Source of the DNA: Burkholderia catarinensis
GTDB lineage: Bacteria > Pseudomonadota > Gammaproteobacteria > Burkholderiales > Burkholderiaceae
Direction: 5' to 3'
DNA: 64,000 nt
NCBI RefSeq assembly: GCF_001883705.2
Contig: NZ_MDEQ02000001.1
Coordinates: forward strand, 248,001 to 312,000
The notes under the pieces are model-generated. The model had not been told where the DNA came from. It searched no databases and was given only the letters and a program-made list of their open reading frames with translations. Positions 39,276 to 48,465 of the stretch are shown here, in pieces (position 1 is the stretch's first letter; every line of letters begins with the position of its first letter). The position numbers were made by a program, and so were the translations under genes.

Positions 39276-40517
39276 ATGTTTTTCACGACTTCTGCCGACC
39301 TTCTCGCGACCGTGCGCTACGTGTGCCGCTGGCTCGCGCTCTCGGCCCTGCTCGGCGCGCTGGCCGGCACGGCTTCCGCGCTGTTCCTGATCGCGCTCGA
39401 CTGGGCGACCGGCACGCGCGTTGCGCATCCGTGGCTGCTGTGGGGGCTGCCGGCCGCCGGTTTCGCGACCGGCTGGATCTACCATCGTTTCGGCCAGTCC
39501 GTCGCGCGCGGCAACAACCTCTTGATCGACGAGATTCACGACCCGAAGGCGCTCGTGCCGAAACGGATGGCGCCGCTCGTGCTCGTCGCGACCGTCGTCA
39601 CGCACCTGTTCGGCGGCTCGGCCGGCCGCGAGGGCACGGCCGTGCAGATGGGCGGCGCGCTCGCCGATCGCGTCACGCACGTATTCCGCCTCGATCGCGA
39701 GCATCGGCGCGTGCTGCTGATGGGCGGCATCGCGGCCGGTTTCGCGTCGGTGTTCGGCACGCCGCTCGCGGGCGCCGTGTTCGGGCTCGAGGTGCTTGCG
39801 ATCGGGCGCGTGCGGTACGACGCGCTGCTGACCTGTGTCGGGTCGGCGATCGTCGCGGACGTCGTGTGCCGCGCATGGGGCGTGCATCACACGGCCTATG
39901 CGATTCCGTTCGTGCCGGCCGTGTCGGCGACGGGGCTGGCCGTGACGGTCGTCGCGGGCATCGCGTTCGGCGCGGTCGGGCGGCTGTTCGCGTTCGCGAC
40001 GCACGCGCTGACCGCGTGGTTCCGCGGAGTCGTCCGCTATGCGCCGCTGCAGCCGGTGCTCGGCGGCCTGCTGGTCGCCGGGGCCGCGACCTTGCTGAAC
40101 GTGCCGCAGTATCTCGGCCTCGGCATCCCGACGATCGAGGCCGCGTTTCACGGCCCGCTGCCGCTCTACGATTTCGCGGGCAAGTTCGCGTTCACCGTCG
40201 TCACGCTCGCGTCGGGGTTCAAGGGCGGCGAAGTGACGCCGCTGTTCTTCATCGGCGCGACGCTCGGCAACGCGCTTGGCCAGGTGCTGGCACTGCCGGT
40301 GCCCGTGCTCGCGGGGCTGGGCTTCGTTGCGGTGTTCGCGGGCGCGGCCAACACGCCGATCGCGTCGACGATCATGGCGATCGAACTGTTCGGCGCGGAT
40401 ATCGGCGTGTATGCGATCGTCGCGTGCGTCGTCGCGTATCTGTTTTCCGGGCACGCGGGGATTTATCGCGCGCAGCGGGTGGCGGTGGGGAAGGGGGCGC
40501 GGGTGGAGGCGGAGTGA
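39276..40517 (+). CDS. CLC-F type fluoride/proton antiporter
   Basis: A 413-residue CLC-fold membrane protein with about ten or more TM helices. The anion-binding loop reads ARGNNLLIDEI instead of the GSGIP motif of chloride CLCs, a feature of the fluoride-specific CLC-F clade. The FGGSAGREGTAVQMGGALAD segment is also of CLC-F type, and GFKGGEVTPLFFIGA is near the C-terminus. No CBS domains. Together with the fluoride riboswitch this makes fluoride export by far the best reading. It may be cotranscribed with the P-loop gene 70 bp downstream. Confidence 0.93.
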   Translation: MFFTTSADLLATVRYVCRWLALSALLGALAGTASALFLIALDWATGTRVAHPWLLWGLPAAGFATGWIYHRFGQSVARGNNLLIDEIHDPKALVPKRMAPLVLVATVVTHLFGGSAGREGTAVQMGGALADRVTHVFRLDREHRRVLLMGGIAAGFASVFGTPLAGAVFGLEVLAIGRVRYDALLTCVGSAIVADVVCRAWGVHHTAYAIPFVPAVSATGLAVTVVAGIAFGAVGRLFAFATHALTAWFRGVVRYAPLQPVLGGLLVAGAATLLNVPQYLGLGIPTIEAAFHGPLPLYDFAGKFAFTVVTLASGFKGGEVTPLFFIGATLGNALGQVLALPVPVLAGLGFVAVFAGAANTPIASTIMAIELFGADIGVYAIVACVVAYLFSGHAGIYRAQRVAVGKGARVEAE

Positions 40518-40587
40518 GGCGGTCGAAGAAAGCGGATTTGTCGAGAATCCTCGGGGAACGTGATGCAGACGATGTCGGAGGTTGAGC

Positions 40588-41193
40588 GTGTCGTTGCTTG
40601 TACATCTCATCGGGCCGGGAGGCGCCGGTAAAACGACCGTCGGGGCAATCGTCGCGGATCGATTGAACTGGCGGTTTCTCGATGTGGATCACTGCTTTCT
40701 GGCGTCGCACGGGAACATCGCCGAGTTCATCCGGCACCACGGATACATCGAATACGCGACGCGCAACGTCCGGCTATACGAGAAACTCAGGCGCGGTATT
40801 GCGGAGCCCGCGATTTGCGCGGTTTCGTCCGGATTCATGTTGTATCCGGCGGATGTCGTGCCGGGCTATTCGGCGCTTCGCCGTTGCATCGAGGCGGACC
40901 CGCACACGGTGCTCCTGTTGCCTGCGTTCGACCTCGAAAGCTGCGCTCGACTGATCGTCGAGCGTCAGATGTCGAGGCCGTATCTGAATGCCAATGAAGC
41001 AGACGAGACGAGGAAAATCCGCGATCGGTTTCCCGCGTTCATGCGCTTGAACTGCAAACGGCTTGCGAGCAGCGGATCGCCCGAACAACTCGCGGCCGAC
41101 CTCGAACGCATTATCGTGGGGTCTTTGCGGTCGATCGAATGCGGTCCGCATCCGGTCACGAGGGGCTTGCCGACGGATGCCGATATTCGGTGA
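40588..41193 (+). CDS. Shikimate-kinase-like P-loop NTPase
   Basis: A 201-residue P-loop kinase-like protein. Walker A is GPGGAGKTT at about residues 8-16, followed by WRFLDVDHCFL, in which the DVD resembles the shikimate-binding Asp of shikimate kinases, and later YATRNVRLYEKL. It is not the usual aroK (length, missing lid Arg pattern and context differ). GTG 40588 is chosen because GGAGG lies 6 nt upstream; a TTG at 40582 is too close to it. Substrate unknown. It follows the fluoride exporter on the same strand, so it may be controlled by the same riboswitch. Confidence 0.78.
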   Translation: MSLLVHLIGPGGAGKTTVGAIVADRLNWRFLDVDHCFLASHGNIAEFIRHHGYIEYATRNVRLYEKLRRGIAEPAICAVSSGFMLYPADVVPGYSALRRCIEADPHTVLLLPAFDLESCARLIVERQMSRPYLNANEADETRKIRDRFPAFMRLNCKRLASSGSPEQLAADLERIIVGSLRSIECGPHPVTRGLPTDADIR

Positions 41194-41224
41194 TCTAACG
41201 GATCACCTGGCACGCCGGCATCCG

Positions 41225-41938
41225 TTACTCCTTCGGCAGCCGCGCGACATGGCGGGCCAGCAGCTCCTCGATATCGATGCCCTTTTCCGCCAGCAACGCC
41301 GTGACGACGCCGGTCAATTCGCCGAGCGTTTCCTTGACCGATTCGCGGATCGTATCGACGACGACCTGGGTGCTTCGCTCGATCTCGATGTTGACCTTGT
41401 CGTTGACGCCCTTCGCATCGAAGGTCGTCGCGCGCCGCGTTTCGGGAATCAGCCAGACTTCGAACCAGCCTTCATCGCGATTGACATCCGAAACGGTGAG
41501 ACTGCAGCCGTTGATCGCGATATAACCCTTCGCGAAGACATATCGCTTGAAATCGGCAGGCACGCCGATGCGGATCATCCGGTTGTGCTCGGACGATGCG
41601 ATGTGCAGGATGGTCCCCGTGAAATCGACATGGCCGGACAGCGGGTGCCCGCCGATCTCCGCGCCGTCCTTCGCGGCACGCTCCACGTTGACGCGGGCGC
41701 CGGTCGTGAGGTCGGCCAGCGTGGTGATTCTCAGGCTCGGCAACATCACGTCGAAGTCGATCAGCACCGGCGAATGGATGGTCGTCACCGTCAGGCAGAC
41801 GCCGTCGACCGACACGCTCGCGCCGATCTCGATATCGTCGGTAAACCGCTCGGGGAATTCGATGCTGAACGTTCTCAGTTCGCCGTGATCCTTGATGGCG
41901 TTGATGACGCCAACGCCCTGGACAATTCCTGTAAACAT
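41225..41938 (-). CDS. ribE: Riboflavin synthase alpha subunit
   Basis: A 237-residue enzyme that dismutates two 6,7-dimethyl-8-ribityllumazine molecules to riboflavin. The tandem lumazine-binding barrels begin MFTGIVQGVGV and GHVDFTGTI. Conserved parts include VDGVCLTVT, RVNVERAAK, EIGGHPLSGH and the second-domain INGCSLTVSDV. The C-terminal helix is about 20 residues longer than in E. coli. The gene stands alone: no ribD, ribBA or ribH is adjacent and no FMN riboswitch is visible upstream, so it may be a second copy. Confidence 0.9.
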   Translation of the reverse strand: MFTGIVQGVGVINAIKDHGELRTFSIEFPERFTDDIEIGASVSVDGVCLTVTTIHSPVLIDFDVMLPSLRITTLADLTTGARVNVERAAKDGAEIGGHPLSGHVDFTGTILHIASSEHNRMIRIGVPADFKRYVFAKGYIAINGCSLTVSDVNRDEGWFEVWLIPETRRATTFDAKGVNDKVNIEIERSTQVVVDTIRESVKETLGELTGVVTALLAEKGIDIEELLARHVARLPKE

Positions 41939-42042
41939 GGTCGATCCCTCGTCGCAAATTTCCTGGCCGACATGATAAGTGATCCCGGAAGCGGCGGCGC
42001 TGCGGCATGCGCGTCAGGGGCGGCGAGCGCGTTACGCGGACA

Positions 42043-42073
42043 CAAAAAAGGGCCGTGCACCTGGCACGGCCCC
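42043..42073 (-). terminator. Intrinsic terminator of the ABC exporter gene
   Basis: On the minus strand GGGCCGTGC/GCACGGCCC form a perfect 9-bp stem with a short loop, followed by TTTTTTGTG. It lies about 75 bp after the ABC gene stop and upstream of ribE, so the two genes are separate units. Confidence 0.9.
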
Positions 42074-42146
42074 GATCCGGATCCGGTTGTCGACACGGCC
42101 CGGCGGCGATGACCCCGCCGCCGGGCCGCATCGCGACACGCGTGCG

Positions 42147-44009
42147 TCACGCCTCGGCCGGCTCGCCGAGCGGCCCGGCGTCATCGTCCGCCATGCGCCG
42201 CGGCGAATCGGTGAGGCCCTTCGCCAACTCCAGCGCCTGCCGCTCGAACAGCCGGCGGTAGATGCCGCCGTCGATGCGGATCAGCGCGTCGTGATTGCCT
42301 TCCTCGATCACGTTGCCGCGCTCGAGCACGAGCAGCCGGTCGAGCGCACGCACGGTCGACAGCCGATGCGCGACGACCAGCGTCGTGCGGCCGACCATCA
42401 GCCGCTCCATCGCCTGCTGGATCAGCAGCTCGCTTTCGCTGTCGAGGCTCGACGTCGCTTCGTCGAGGATCAGGATCGGCGCATCGGCGAGGAACGCGCG
42501 CGCGATCGCGACGCGCTGGCGCTCGCCGCCCGACAGCTTGATCCCGCGCTCGCCGACGAGCGTGTCATAGCCGTCCGGCAGCGCGACGATGAAGTCGTGC
42601 GCGCTGGCGAGCCGCGCGGCGCGCTCGATGTCGGCGCGGCTCGCGTCGGGGCGCGCGTACGCGATGTTCTCCGCGAGCGTGCGATGGAACAGCACGGGCT
42701 CCTGCTGGACGATCGCGATCTGGCTGCGCAGCGAATCCTGCTGCACGCGCGCGATGTCCTGGCCGTCGATCGTGATGCGGCCGCCCGACACGTCGTACAG
42801 GCGCTGGATCAGCTTGATGAACGTCGTCTTGCCCGAGCCCGAGTGGCCGACGAGGCCCACGCGTTCGCCGGGCGCAATGCGCATCGAGAAGTCGTCGTAC
42901 AGCGGCACCGGATGGTTGCCGTAGCGGAACGTCACGTGCTCGAAGCGGATTTCGCCTTGCCCGATCCGGATGGCCGGCGCGTCGGGACGGTCGTCGATGC
43001 CCAGCGGCTGGCGTTCGAGCGCGACGAGTTCTTCCATGTCGTTCACCGAGCGCTGCAGGTTGCGGATGTGCATGCCGACGTCGCGCAGGTAGCCCTGCAG
43101 CATGAAGAACATCGTCAGCGCGAACGCGATGTCGCCGACGCTCGCCTCGTTGTTCAACCACAGCCGCAGCGCGACGCCGATCATCGCGGCCTGCATCGCG
43201 ACGAGCATCGCGCCCTGCAGCCCGCCGTTGAACGTGCCGCGCACCCACGTGCGGCGCGTGCGCTGCCGCCACTTGCCGATCACGCGCGCGAGCCGCGCTT
43301 CCTCGCGCGTTTCCGCGCCGAATGCCTTGACGACCGCGTTGCAGCTCACGGCGTCGGCGAGCGCGCCGCCCATGCGCGTATCCCACAGGTTGCCGAGCCG
43401 CGCGGCCGGCGCGACGATGCCGAGCGACACGGCGACCGTCACCGAGATGTACAGCAGCGAGCCCGCGCCGACGACGAACCCCATCACGGGCCAGTGCGTG
43501 CCGAGCAGCACGGTTGCGCCGACGAGCATCGCGACCGACGGCAGCAGCGCGATCAGCACGGTGTCGTTCAGCAGGTCGAGCGCCCAGATCCCGCGCGTGA
43601 TCTTGCGCACGGTCGAACCCGCGAAGCTGTTCGCGTGCCAGTCGGTCGAGAAGCGCTGCACGCGATGGAACGACGCGGCGGCGATCTCGCTCATCATCTT
43701 CAGCGTGAGCGTGATGATGTTCAGGTAGACGCCTTGGCGCAGCACCGTCGCGCCGATGCCGAGCGCGGCGAGCGTGCCGAATGCGACGAGGGCCGAATGC
43801 CACGCGGCGGCGCGGTCGGTCAGGCCGGTCGACAAGGCATCGACGAGGCGGCCGGCGAACAGCGGCGTGAGCACGTCGGCGAGCGCGGCGAGCAGCGCGA
43901 GGCTCGCGACCGTGGCGATGCGCGCCGGCTGCTTGCGCCAGTAGCGGAAGGTGAAGCCGAAGACGGCCTGGAATGCGTGGCCGCCCAGATGGGAGGTTTT
44001 TCTGGTCAT
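42147..44009 (-). CDS. ABC exporter half-transporter (fused TM and ATPase domains)
   Basis: A 620-residue MsbA/MDR-type exporter that works as a homodimer. Six TM helices span residues 28-330. The nucleotide-binding domain has Walker A GHSGSGKTT (about 408), Q-loop VQQEPVLFHRTL, signature LSGGERQR (about 512) and Walker B ILILDEATSSLD, then the H-loop HRLSTV. Substrate cannot be deduced. Divergent from the DyP peroxidase gene over a 490-bp gap. Confidence 0.93.
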   Translation of the reverse strand: MTRKTSHLGGHAFQAVFGFTFRYWRKQPARIATVASLALLAALADVLTPLFAGRLVDALSTGLTDRAAAWHSALVAFGTLAALGIGATVLRQGVYLNIITLTLKMMSEIAAASFHRVQRFSTDWHANSFAGSTVRKITRGIWALDLLNDTVLIALLPSVAMLVGATVLLGTHWPVMGFVVGAGSLLYISVTVAVSLGIVAPAARLGNLWDTRMGGALADAVSCNAVVKAFGAETREEARLARVIGKWRQRTRRTWVRGTFNGGLQGAMLVAMQAAMIGVALRLWLNNEASVGDIAFALTMFFMLQGYLRDVGMHIRNLQRSVNDMEELVALERQPLGIDDRPDAPAIRIGQGEIRFEHVTFRYGNHPVPLYDDFSMRIAPGERVGLVGHSGSGKTTFIKLIQRLYDVSGGRITIDGQDIARVQQDSLRSQIAIVQQEPVLFHRTLAENIAYARPDASRADIERAARLASAHDFIVALPDGYDTLVGERGIKLSGGERQRVAIARAFLADAPILILDEATSSLDSESELLIQQAMERLMVGRTTLVVAHRLSTVRALDRLLVLERGNVIEEGNHDALIRIDGGIYRRLFERQALELAKGLTDSPRRMADDDAGPLGEPAEA

Positions 44010-44499
44010 TTATCGTTGCCCGGCGCATCGCGCGACGGGACTTTCCGGTTCGGAGAACGTCGAAAACGCAACAGCCGGAGCCGCGCGGAAAACGCGGGCG
44101 GAACGAAACGGGCTGTCGGAAAAAAGCGCGGCTGGCGGGTTAGCGGAAAACTCGGGAGCCGGCGCGGACGGCGGGCTGGATCAGCTGGGCCGTGGGACCA
44201 CGTTCGGGAAGGTTGCTGGCATTCGGAACATCTGCACCTCCCCTGAAGTGAACGGTTGAAAGGACGCCGAAAAGACGTTCGAAGATTCTATCAGCAGTGT
44301 CCGGCGCGCCGCAACGTCTGACGAATGCGGCGTTGCAGCGTCGATACGGTTTAGTATTCGGGGTTTCGGCCCTTCTTTCGCGGGCTCTCCGCGGCGCGGC
44401 GGCGCATGGGCCGGCGGGCGCATCGATTACACTTCGGCGTTTCGCGGCGCACGACGGTGCGGCCCTCGCAGATTCACCCCGAACCATTCTGAGGAAACG
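44010..44499. other. 490-bp divergent intergenic region
   Basis: This region separates the divergent ABC exporter and DyP genes. It has no coding frame I can support. It includes an inverted repeat GCAACG / CGTTGC (44311-44336). The only clear translation signal is the GAGGAAA site before ATG 44500. Promoters for both genes must lie here but none stands out. Confidence 0.4.
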
Positions 44500-45381
44500 A
44501 TGAGCGACGTTCAGCAAGGCATCCTGACCCCGATCGATACGGTGGCCCGATACCTCACTTTCACGATGTCGAATGACGGCAATGTGGCGGCGGCGCTGGC
44601 CGCGCTGCGCGAGATCGTCGACGGCCGCGACACGGTCGTCGGTTTCGGACAGGCGCTGGCGGCGTACCTTGGGCGCCCGGTTCCGGGCCTGACCGATTAC
44701 CCGGCGTTCGCGGTGAAGGATCGCACGCTGCCGGCGACGCCGGCCGATGTGTGGGTCTGGCTGCGCGCCGACGACCGCGGCGAGATCGTGCTGCGCGCGC
44801 GGGCGATCGAACGCGCGCTGGCGCCGGCGTTCGCGCTGCAGGACGCGGTCGACGGTTTCCGCTATTCGAACGATCGCGACCTGTCCGGCTACGAGGACGG
44901 CACCGAGAACCCGGAAGGCGACGACGCGGTAGCAGCGGCGATCGTGACGGGGCAGGGTGCGGGGCTCGACGGTGCGAGCTTCGTCGCGGTCCAGCAATGG
45001 CTGCACGACTTCGACCAAATGGAGCGCATTCCGTCGGGCGACATGGACAACATCATCGGGCGCCGCCGCTCGGACAACGAGGAACTCGACGACGCGCCCG
45101 AGTTCGCGCACGTGAAGCGCACCGCGCAGGAAAGCTTCGAGCCGGAAGCATTCATGCTGCGCCGTTCATCGCCGTGGTCGGACGCGCGCCGCGCGGGCCT
45201 CTACTTCGTCGCGTTCGGCTGCTCGTTCCGCGCGTTCGACGTGCAGATGCGCCGGATGAGCGGCGCGGACGACGGGATCGTCGACGGCCTGTTCCGCTTC
45301 ACGCGGCCGCTGACGGGCGCGTATTTCTGGTGCCCGCCGATGAGCGGCGGCAAGCTGGATCTGTCCGCGCTCGGGCTGTAA
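44500..45381 (+). CDS. DyP-type haem peroxidase
   Basis: A 293-residue dye-decolorising peroxidase of the bacterial P (YfeX-like) class. The family motif GXXDG appears as GYEDGTENP (about residues 129-137), with the catalytic Asp. The proximal haem His is in FAHVKRTAQE (about 204). GAGGAAACGATG gives a firm start. It has no Tat signal, so it acts in the cytoplasm or in an encapsulin, but no encapsulin gene is adjacent. A strong terminator follows. Confidence 0.92.
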   Translation: MSDVQQGILTPIDTVARYLTFTMSNDGNVAAALAALREIVDGRDTVVGFGQALAAYLGRPVPGLTDYPAFAVKDRTLPATPADVWVWLRADDRGEIVLRARAIERALAPAFALQDAVDGFRYSNDRDLSGYEDGTENPEGDDAVAAAIVTGQGAGLDGASFVAVQQWLHDFDQMERIPSGDMDNIIGRRRSDNEELDDAPEFAHVKRTAQESFEPEAFMLRRSSPWSDARRAGLYFVAFGCSFRAFDVQMRRMSGADDGIVDGLFRFTRPLTGAYFWCPPMSGGKLDLSALGL

Positions 45382-45400
45382 GCGCCAGGCGGTATCGACG

Positions 45401-45445
45401 AACGGGCGGGTCGCGCATCGGGCGCGGCCCGCCCGTTCTGTTTTT
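45401..45445 (+). terminator. Intrinsic terminator after the DyP gene
   Basis: Perfect 10-bp arms AACGGGCGGG / CCCGCCCGTT around a GC-rich 17-nt loop, followed by CTGTTTTTC. It lies 20 bp after the stop. Confidence 0.85.
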
Positions 45446-45485
45446 CAGGCGGCGAACGTGTGCCGGCCGCCGCCTGCCGTGTGCA

Positions 45486-45887
45486 TCAGTTCAACGTCGT
45501 CTCGATCCGCGTGCCGCGCTTGATGAACTGCGTCACCGGCGTCTTCTCGCAGATTTCCGCGAGACGCTGGCGCTGCGCGTCGTCGAGCGGGCCGTCGAGC
45601 GTCACGACGCGGCGCACGTATTGCACGCCTTCGCGATCGGCATGCAGCTCGGTGCGCACGGCGATGTGCGCGGCCGGCCACGTCTTGCGCTGCATATACA
45701 TGCGCAGCGTCGCGGCCGTGCATTGAGCGAGACCGGCCAGCACGAACTCGTACGGCGCCGGCCCGCGATCCTGGCCGCCTTCGCGTGGCGCTTCGTCGCC
45801 GGTCAGCGCGTGCGTGCCGGCCTGCAGCCGGACGACGTAGTCGGGTGCATCGGCGTCGAGGACGGCGGCGGCATGGATGAGCGACAT
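45486..45887 (-). CDS. OsmC/Ohr-superfamily protein (peroxide/sulfur redox)
   Basis: A 133-residue OsmC-family protein. The two redox cysteines are in LAGLAQCTAATLRMY (about residue 56) and RLAEICEKTPVT (about 113), spaced as in OsmC thiol peroxidases. The N-terminal segment GDEAPREGGQDRGPAPYEFVLAGL is typical of the YhfA/OsmC group. ATG 45887 begins MSLIHAAAVL. It reduces organic hydroperoxides in characterised members. The LysR gene at 45986-46918 is upstream on the same strand, 98 bp away, and may regulate it. Confidence 0.9.
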   Translation of the reverse strand: MSLIHAAAVLDADAPDYVVRLQAGTHALTGDEAPREGGQDRGPAPYEFVLAGLAQCTAATLRMYMQRKTWPAAHIAVRTELHADREGVQYVRRVVTLDGPLDDAQRQRLAEICEKTPVTQFIKRGTRIETTLN

Positions 45888-45985
45888 GGCAAGTCTCCGG
45901 TCAGCGGGAAGAAGGAAGCGGGCGCCGCGGGGCGGCGCGAAGCCGTCAGCATACCGTCCCGGTCGCGACCGCGTGCGCCATGCGG

Positions 45986-46918
45986 CTACGCGTCGGCGGT
46001 GCCGGCGGCGCCGGCGCTGCTGCGTACGAGCGCGGCGATGCGTTCGCGTACCCACTGGTGCGCGCGATCGGCATCGCGCGATTCGTGCCAGTAGGCGAGG
46101 AGCGGGAACGGCTTGAGCCGCAACGGCAGCGGCTGCACGACGATCGGCAGCAGCGCGGCCATCCGCAACGCATAGGTGTGCGGCAGCGTGACCAGCAGGT
46201 CGCCGGCCGCAGCGATCTGGCATGCGGCGAAATAGTGCTGGCAGGTGAGCCGGATATCGCGGAAGCGTCCGTCGTTGCCGAGCAGCACGTCGAGCGATTG
46301 CGGCTCGCCGAGCGACGATACCGCGACATGCCGTGCCGCGAAATAGTCGCCGCGCCGCAGCGGGTCGCGCGCAAGCGGATGATCGCGGCGCAGCGCGACG
46401 ACGAGCGAATCGTCGAGCAGGTGTTCGGTGGCGATGCGCGGGCCCGTCTGCACGCGCCGGTCGACGACGAGATCGAGGTTGCCCGATGCGAGTTCGCGCT
46501 CGATGTCGGGCACCGCGATGCGGCGGCTCACGAGCCGCAGGCCCGGCGCTTCGTCGGCGAACGCGGCGACGATCCGTGGCAATGCAATGGATTCGAGCAC
46601 GTCGCGAATGCCCAGCGCGATGCTCAGGTCGAGCGTCGCGGGATCGAATGCCGACGGGTCGCGCGCGGTGCCTTGCAGGCCCTTCAGGTGCAACTGCACG
46701 TCCGCGATGATCGAACGCGTGCGTTCGGTCGGCACGACGCGGTTGCCCTGGCGCACGAACAGCGGATCGTCGAAATGCGCGCGCAGCCGGTTGAGCGCGT
46801 GCGTGACGGCCGGCTGCGTGAGATGCAGCGCGCGGGCGGCCGCGCCGATGCCGCCGTGCACGTAGACGGCGTCGAGCACGCGAAACAGGTTCAGGTCGAG
46901 GCGATGATCGGCGGGCAC
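45986..46918 (-). CDS. LysR-family transcriptional regulator
   Basis: A 310-residue LTTR of the NodD/NahR-like group (LDLNLFRVLDAVYVHGGIGAAARALHLTQPAVTHALNRLR). The effector domain includes GNLDLVVDRRV. It lies on the same strand as osmC and 428 bp from the divergent AraC gene. Target unknown. Confidence 0.9.
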   Translation of the reverse strand: MPADHRLDLNLFRVLDAVYVHGGIGAAARALHLTQPAVTHALNRLRAHFDDPLFVRQGNRVVPTERTRSIIADVQLHLKGLQGTARDPSAFDPATLDLSIALGIRDVLESIALPRIVAAFADEAPGLRLVSRRIAVPDIERELASGNLDLVVDRRVQTGPRIATEHLLDDSLVVALRRDHPLARDPLRRGDYFAARHVAVSSLGEPQSLDVLLGNDGRFRDIRLTCQHYFAACQIAAAGDLLVTLPHTYALRMAALLPIVVQPLPLRLKPFPLLAYWHESRDADRAHQWVRERIAALVRSSAGAAGTADA

Positions 46919-47346
46919 GGGGTGCGGGCGGCGTGGTGAACGGTGGAGATTCTAAAGGATGCGCAGGCAACGGATACGCGGATTGTCGAGTGCGGAGATC
47001 GCGCGCGTTCGATGCATGTCGATGCCGTTCGAGCCGATACGCGAGCGCGGCTTCATCCGATGCGCGGAGCAACACAATGCGCACTGCGATGTACGACGGC
47101 CGTAACAATCGGCTGCTTCGTGAAGCGCGATTCCGTGCCGGCATGCCGGTGACCCATGGCAGCCTGTAGTAATCCGCCATCATGCTGTCCACGTCGGCCA
47201 TTTCGCGCCAAAGGCGCTATCCGTTCGGCTAAGATGCCGTCGCTTCATATTTCGGGATAGCCGTCCTGTCGCACGCATTCAAACCAAATATAAGCCTGAC
47301 AGTTCGACGGTATTAGAAGAAGTCGAACAAGTCGGGGGCTTGGCCA
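46919..47346. other. 428-bp divergent intergenic region
   Basis: The region lies between the divergent LysR and AraC-type genes. It holds a perfect 12-bp palindrome, CCGGCATGCCGG (47138-47149), and an AT-richer stretch from about 47240 to 47320 where the AraC-gene promoter is likely. No supported coding frame. Confidence 0.4.
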
Positions 47347-48465
47347 GTGAATGCAGCAGATCAGAGGTGGGTCGTTATCTATTTGAGTACGGGGTTTTCG
47401 TTGGCCCAGGCCGCGCGTCTTGGCGAGGCTTTCAATCTGGCGAATCGACTGCATGCGTACAGTGCGGATTACCAGTTGAAGTACGTATCCGAAAGGGGGG
47501 GGCTGTTGCAGTCGTCGTCCGGCGTGAGCATCGCGGCCGATCCGCTCGGCGACGAGCACGGCCGCCGCGCGCTCGCGTTCTTTCATCTTCACGGCGACCG
47601 CGCGGCCGTCAACTGGGACGACGCATTGCAGCGGCGCCTGACCGACATTCGCGATCATGCGCGCTGGATCGTCGACGCGATGGACCTGCCCGCGCTCGCG
47701 GCCACGCAGCGGCCGTCGACGGCGATCGACGTGCGGCCCGGCAGGGCCGGGCGCCGTGCCGCGTCGACGATTGAACCGCAGGCCGGCGAGGCCGACGTGT
47801 TCGCCGCCGTGCTCGACATGTTCCGCGTCGATCTCGGCGACAGCGCCGCGCAAGAGATCGCCAGCAACATGCTGCGGCCGGTCGAGCAACGCTATGCGCA
47901 GTCGATGTGGGCGTTCCGCGAACTGAGCGCGAGCCCGTCGATCCGGATGTCGGCGCAGCGGCTGCGCGCGCAGAGCGTGAACCGCATCTCGATCGCGAAT
48001 GCCGCGCAGGCCGCCGCGATGAGCGAGCGCAATTTCCTGCGGCGCTTCAAGAAGGAGATCGGCGTGACGCCGACCGAATTCGTCCAGCACGTGCGGCTCG
48101 AGCGCGCGTGCCACATGCTGATCCATACGACGCTGCCGGCCGACAAGGTCGCGCGTCGCACCGGGTTCGGCAGCGGCGAGCGGCTCGCGAAGCTGTTTCG
48201 CCAGCGACTGCTGATGTCGCCGACCGAATTTCGTGTCGCCGAGCGGGAAAAGATCCTCGCTCGCGGCGCCGCGTCGCCGGATACGGACGAGGGGCCCGCA
48301 TCCGCGTGTTGCGATGGCGACGGGGCGAGTTGCGGCGCGTGCGTCGACGCGCGGGAGAAAACGGGACGGATACCCGTAAAATCGTCCTGTCGCGATTTCG
48401 ATCCCCGGTCTCCATGCCCATCCTCCCCACTACCGCCACTGCCCCTTTCTGCCCGTCGGAAGTAA
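47347..48465 (+). CDS. AraC-family regulator with degenerate GlxA-like domain and Cys-rich tail
   Basis: A 372-residue regulator. The N-terminus has a GlxA-like DJ-1/PfpI pattern (YLSTGFSLAQAARLGEAFNLANRL, SERGGLLQSSSGVSIAADPL) but the nucleophile-elbow region appears eroded. The C-terminal double HTH is ISIANAAQAAAMSERNFLRRFKKEIGVTP and TLPADKVARRTGFGSGERLAKLF (about 215-300). After the HTH a tail carries CC-X6-C-X2-C (ACCDGDGASCGAC, about 319-330). Start GTG 47347 is inferred from a G-rich site upstream. Its last 52 bp overlap the start of mntH. Confidence 0.85.
   Translation: MNAADQRWVVIYLSTGFSLAQAARLGEAFNLANRLHAYSADYQLKYVSERGGLLQSSSGVSIAADPLGDEHGRRALAFFHLHGDRAAVNWDDALQRRLTDIRDHARWIVDAMDLPALAATQRPSTAIDVRPGRAGRRAASTIEPQAGEADVFAAVLDMFRVDLGDSAAQEIASNMLRPVEQRYAQSMWAFRELSASPSIRMSAQRLRAQSVNRISIANAAQAAAMSERNFLRRFKKEIGVTPTEFVQHVRLERACHMLIHTTLPADKVARRTGFGSGERLAKLFRQRLLMSPTEFRVAEREKILARGAASPDTDEGPASACCDGDGASCGACVDAREKTGRIPVKSSCRDFDPRSPCPSSPLPPLPLSARRK

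Noticed and set aside
41939..42042. FMN riboswitch upstream of ribE
   Set aside because: No RFN-element consensus blocks present.
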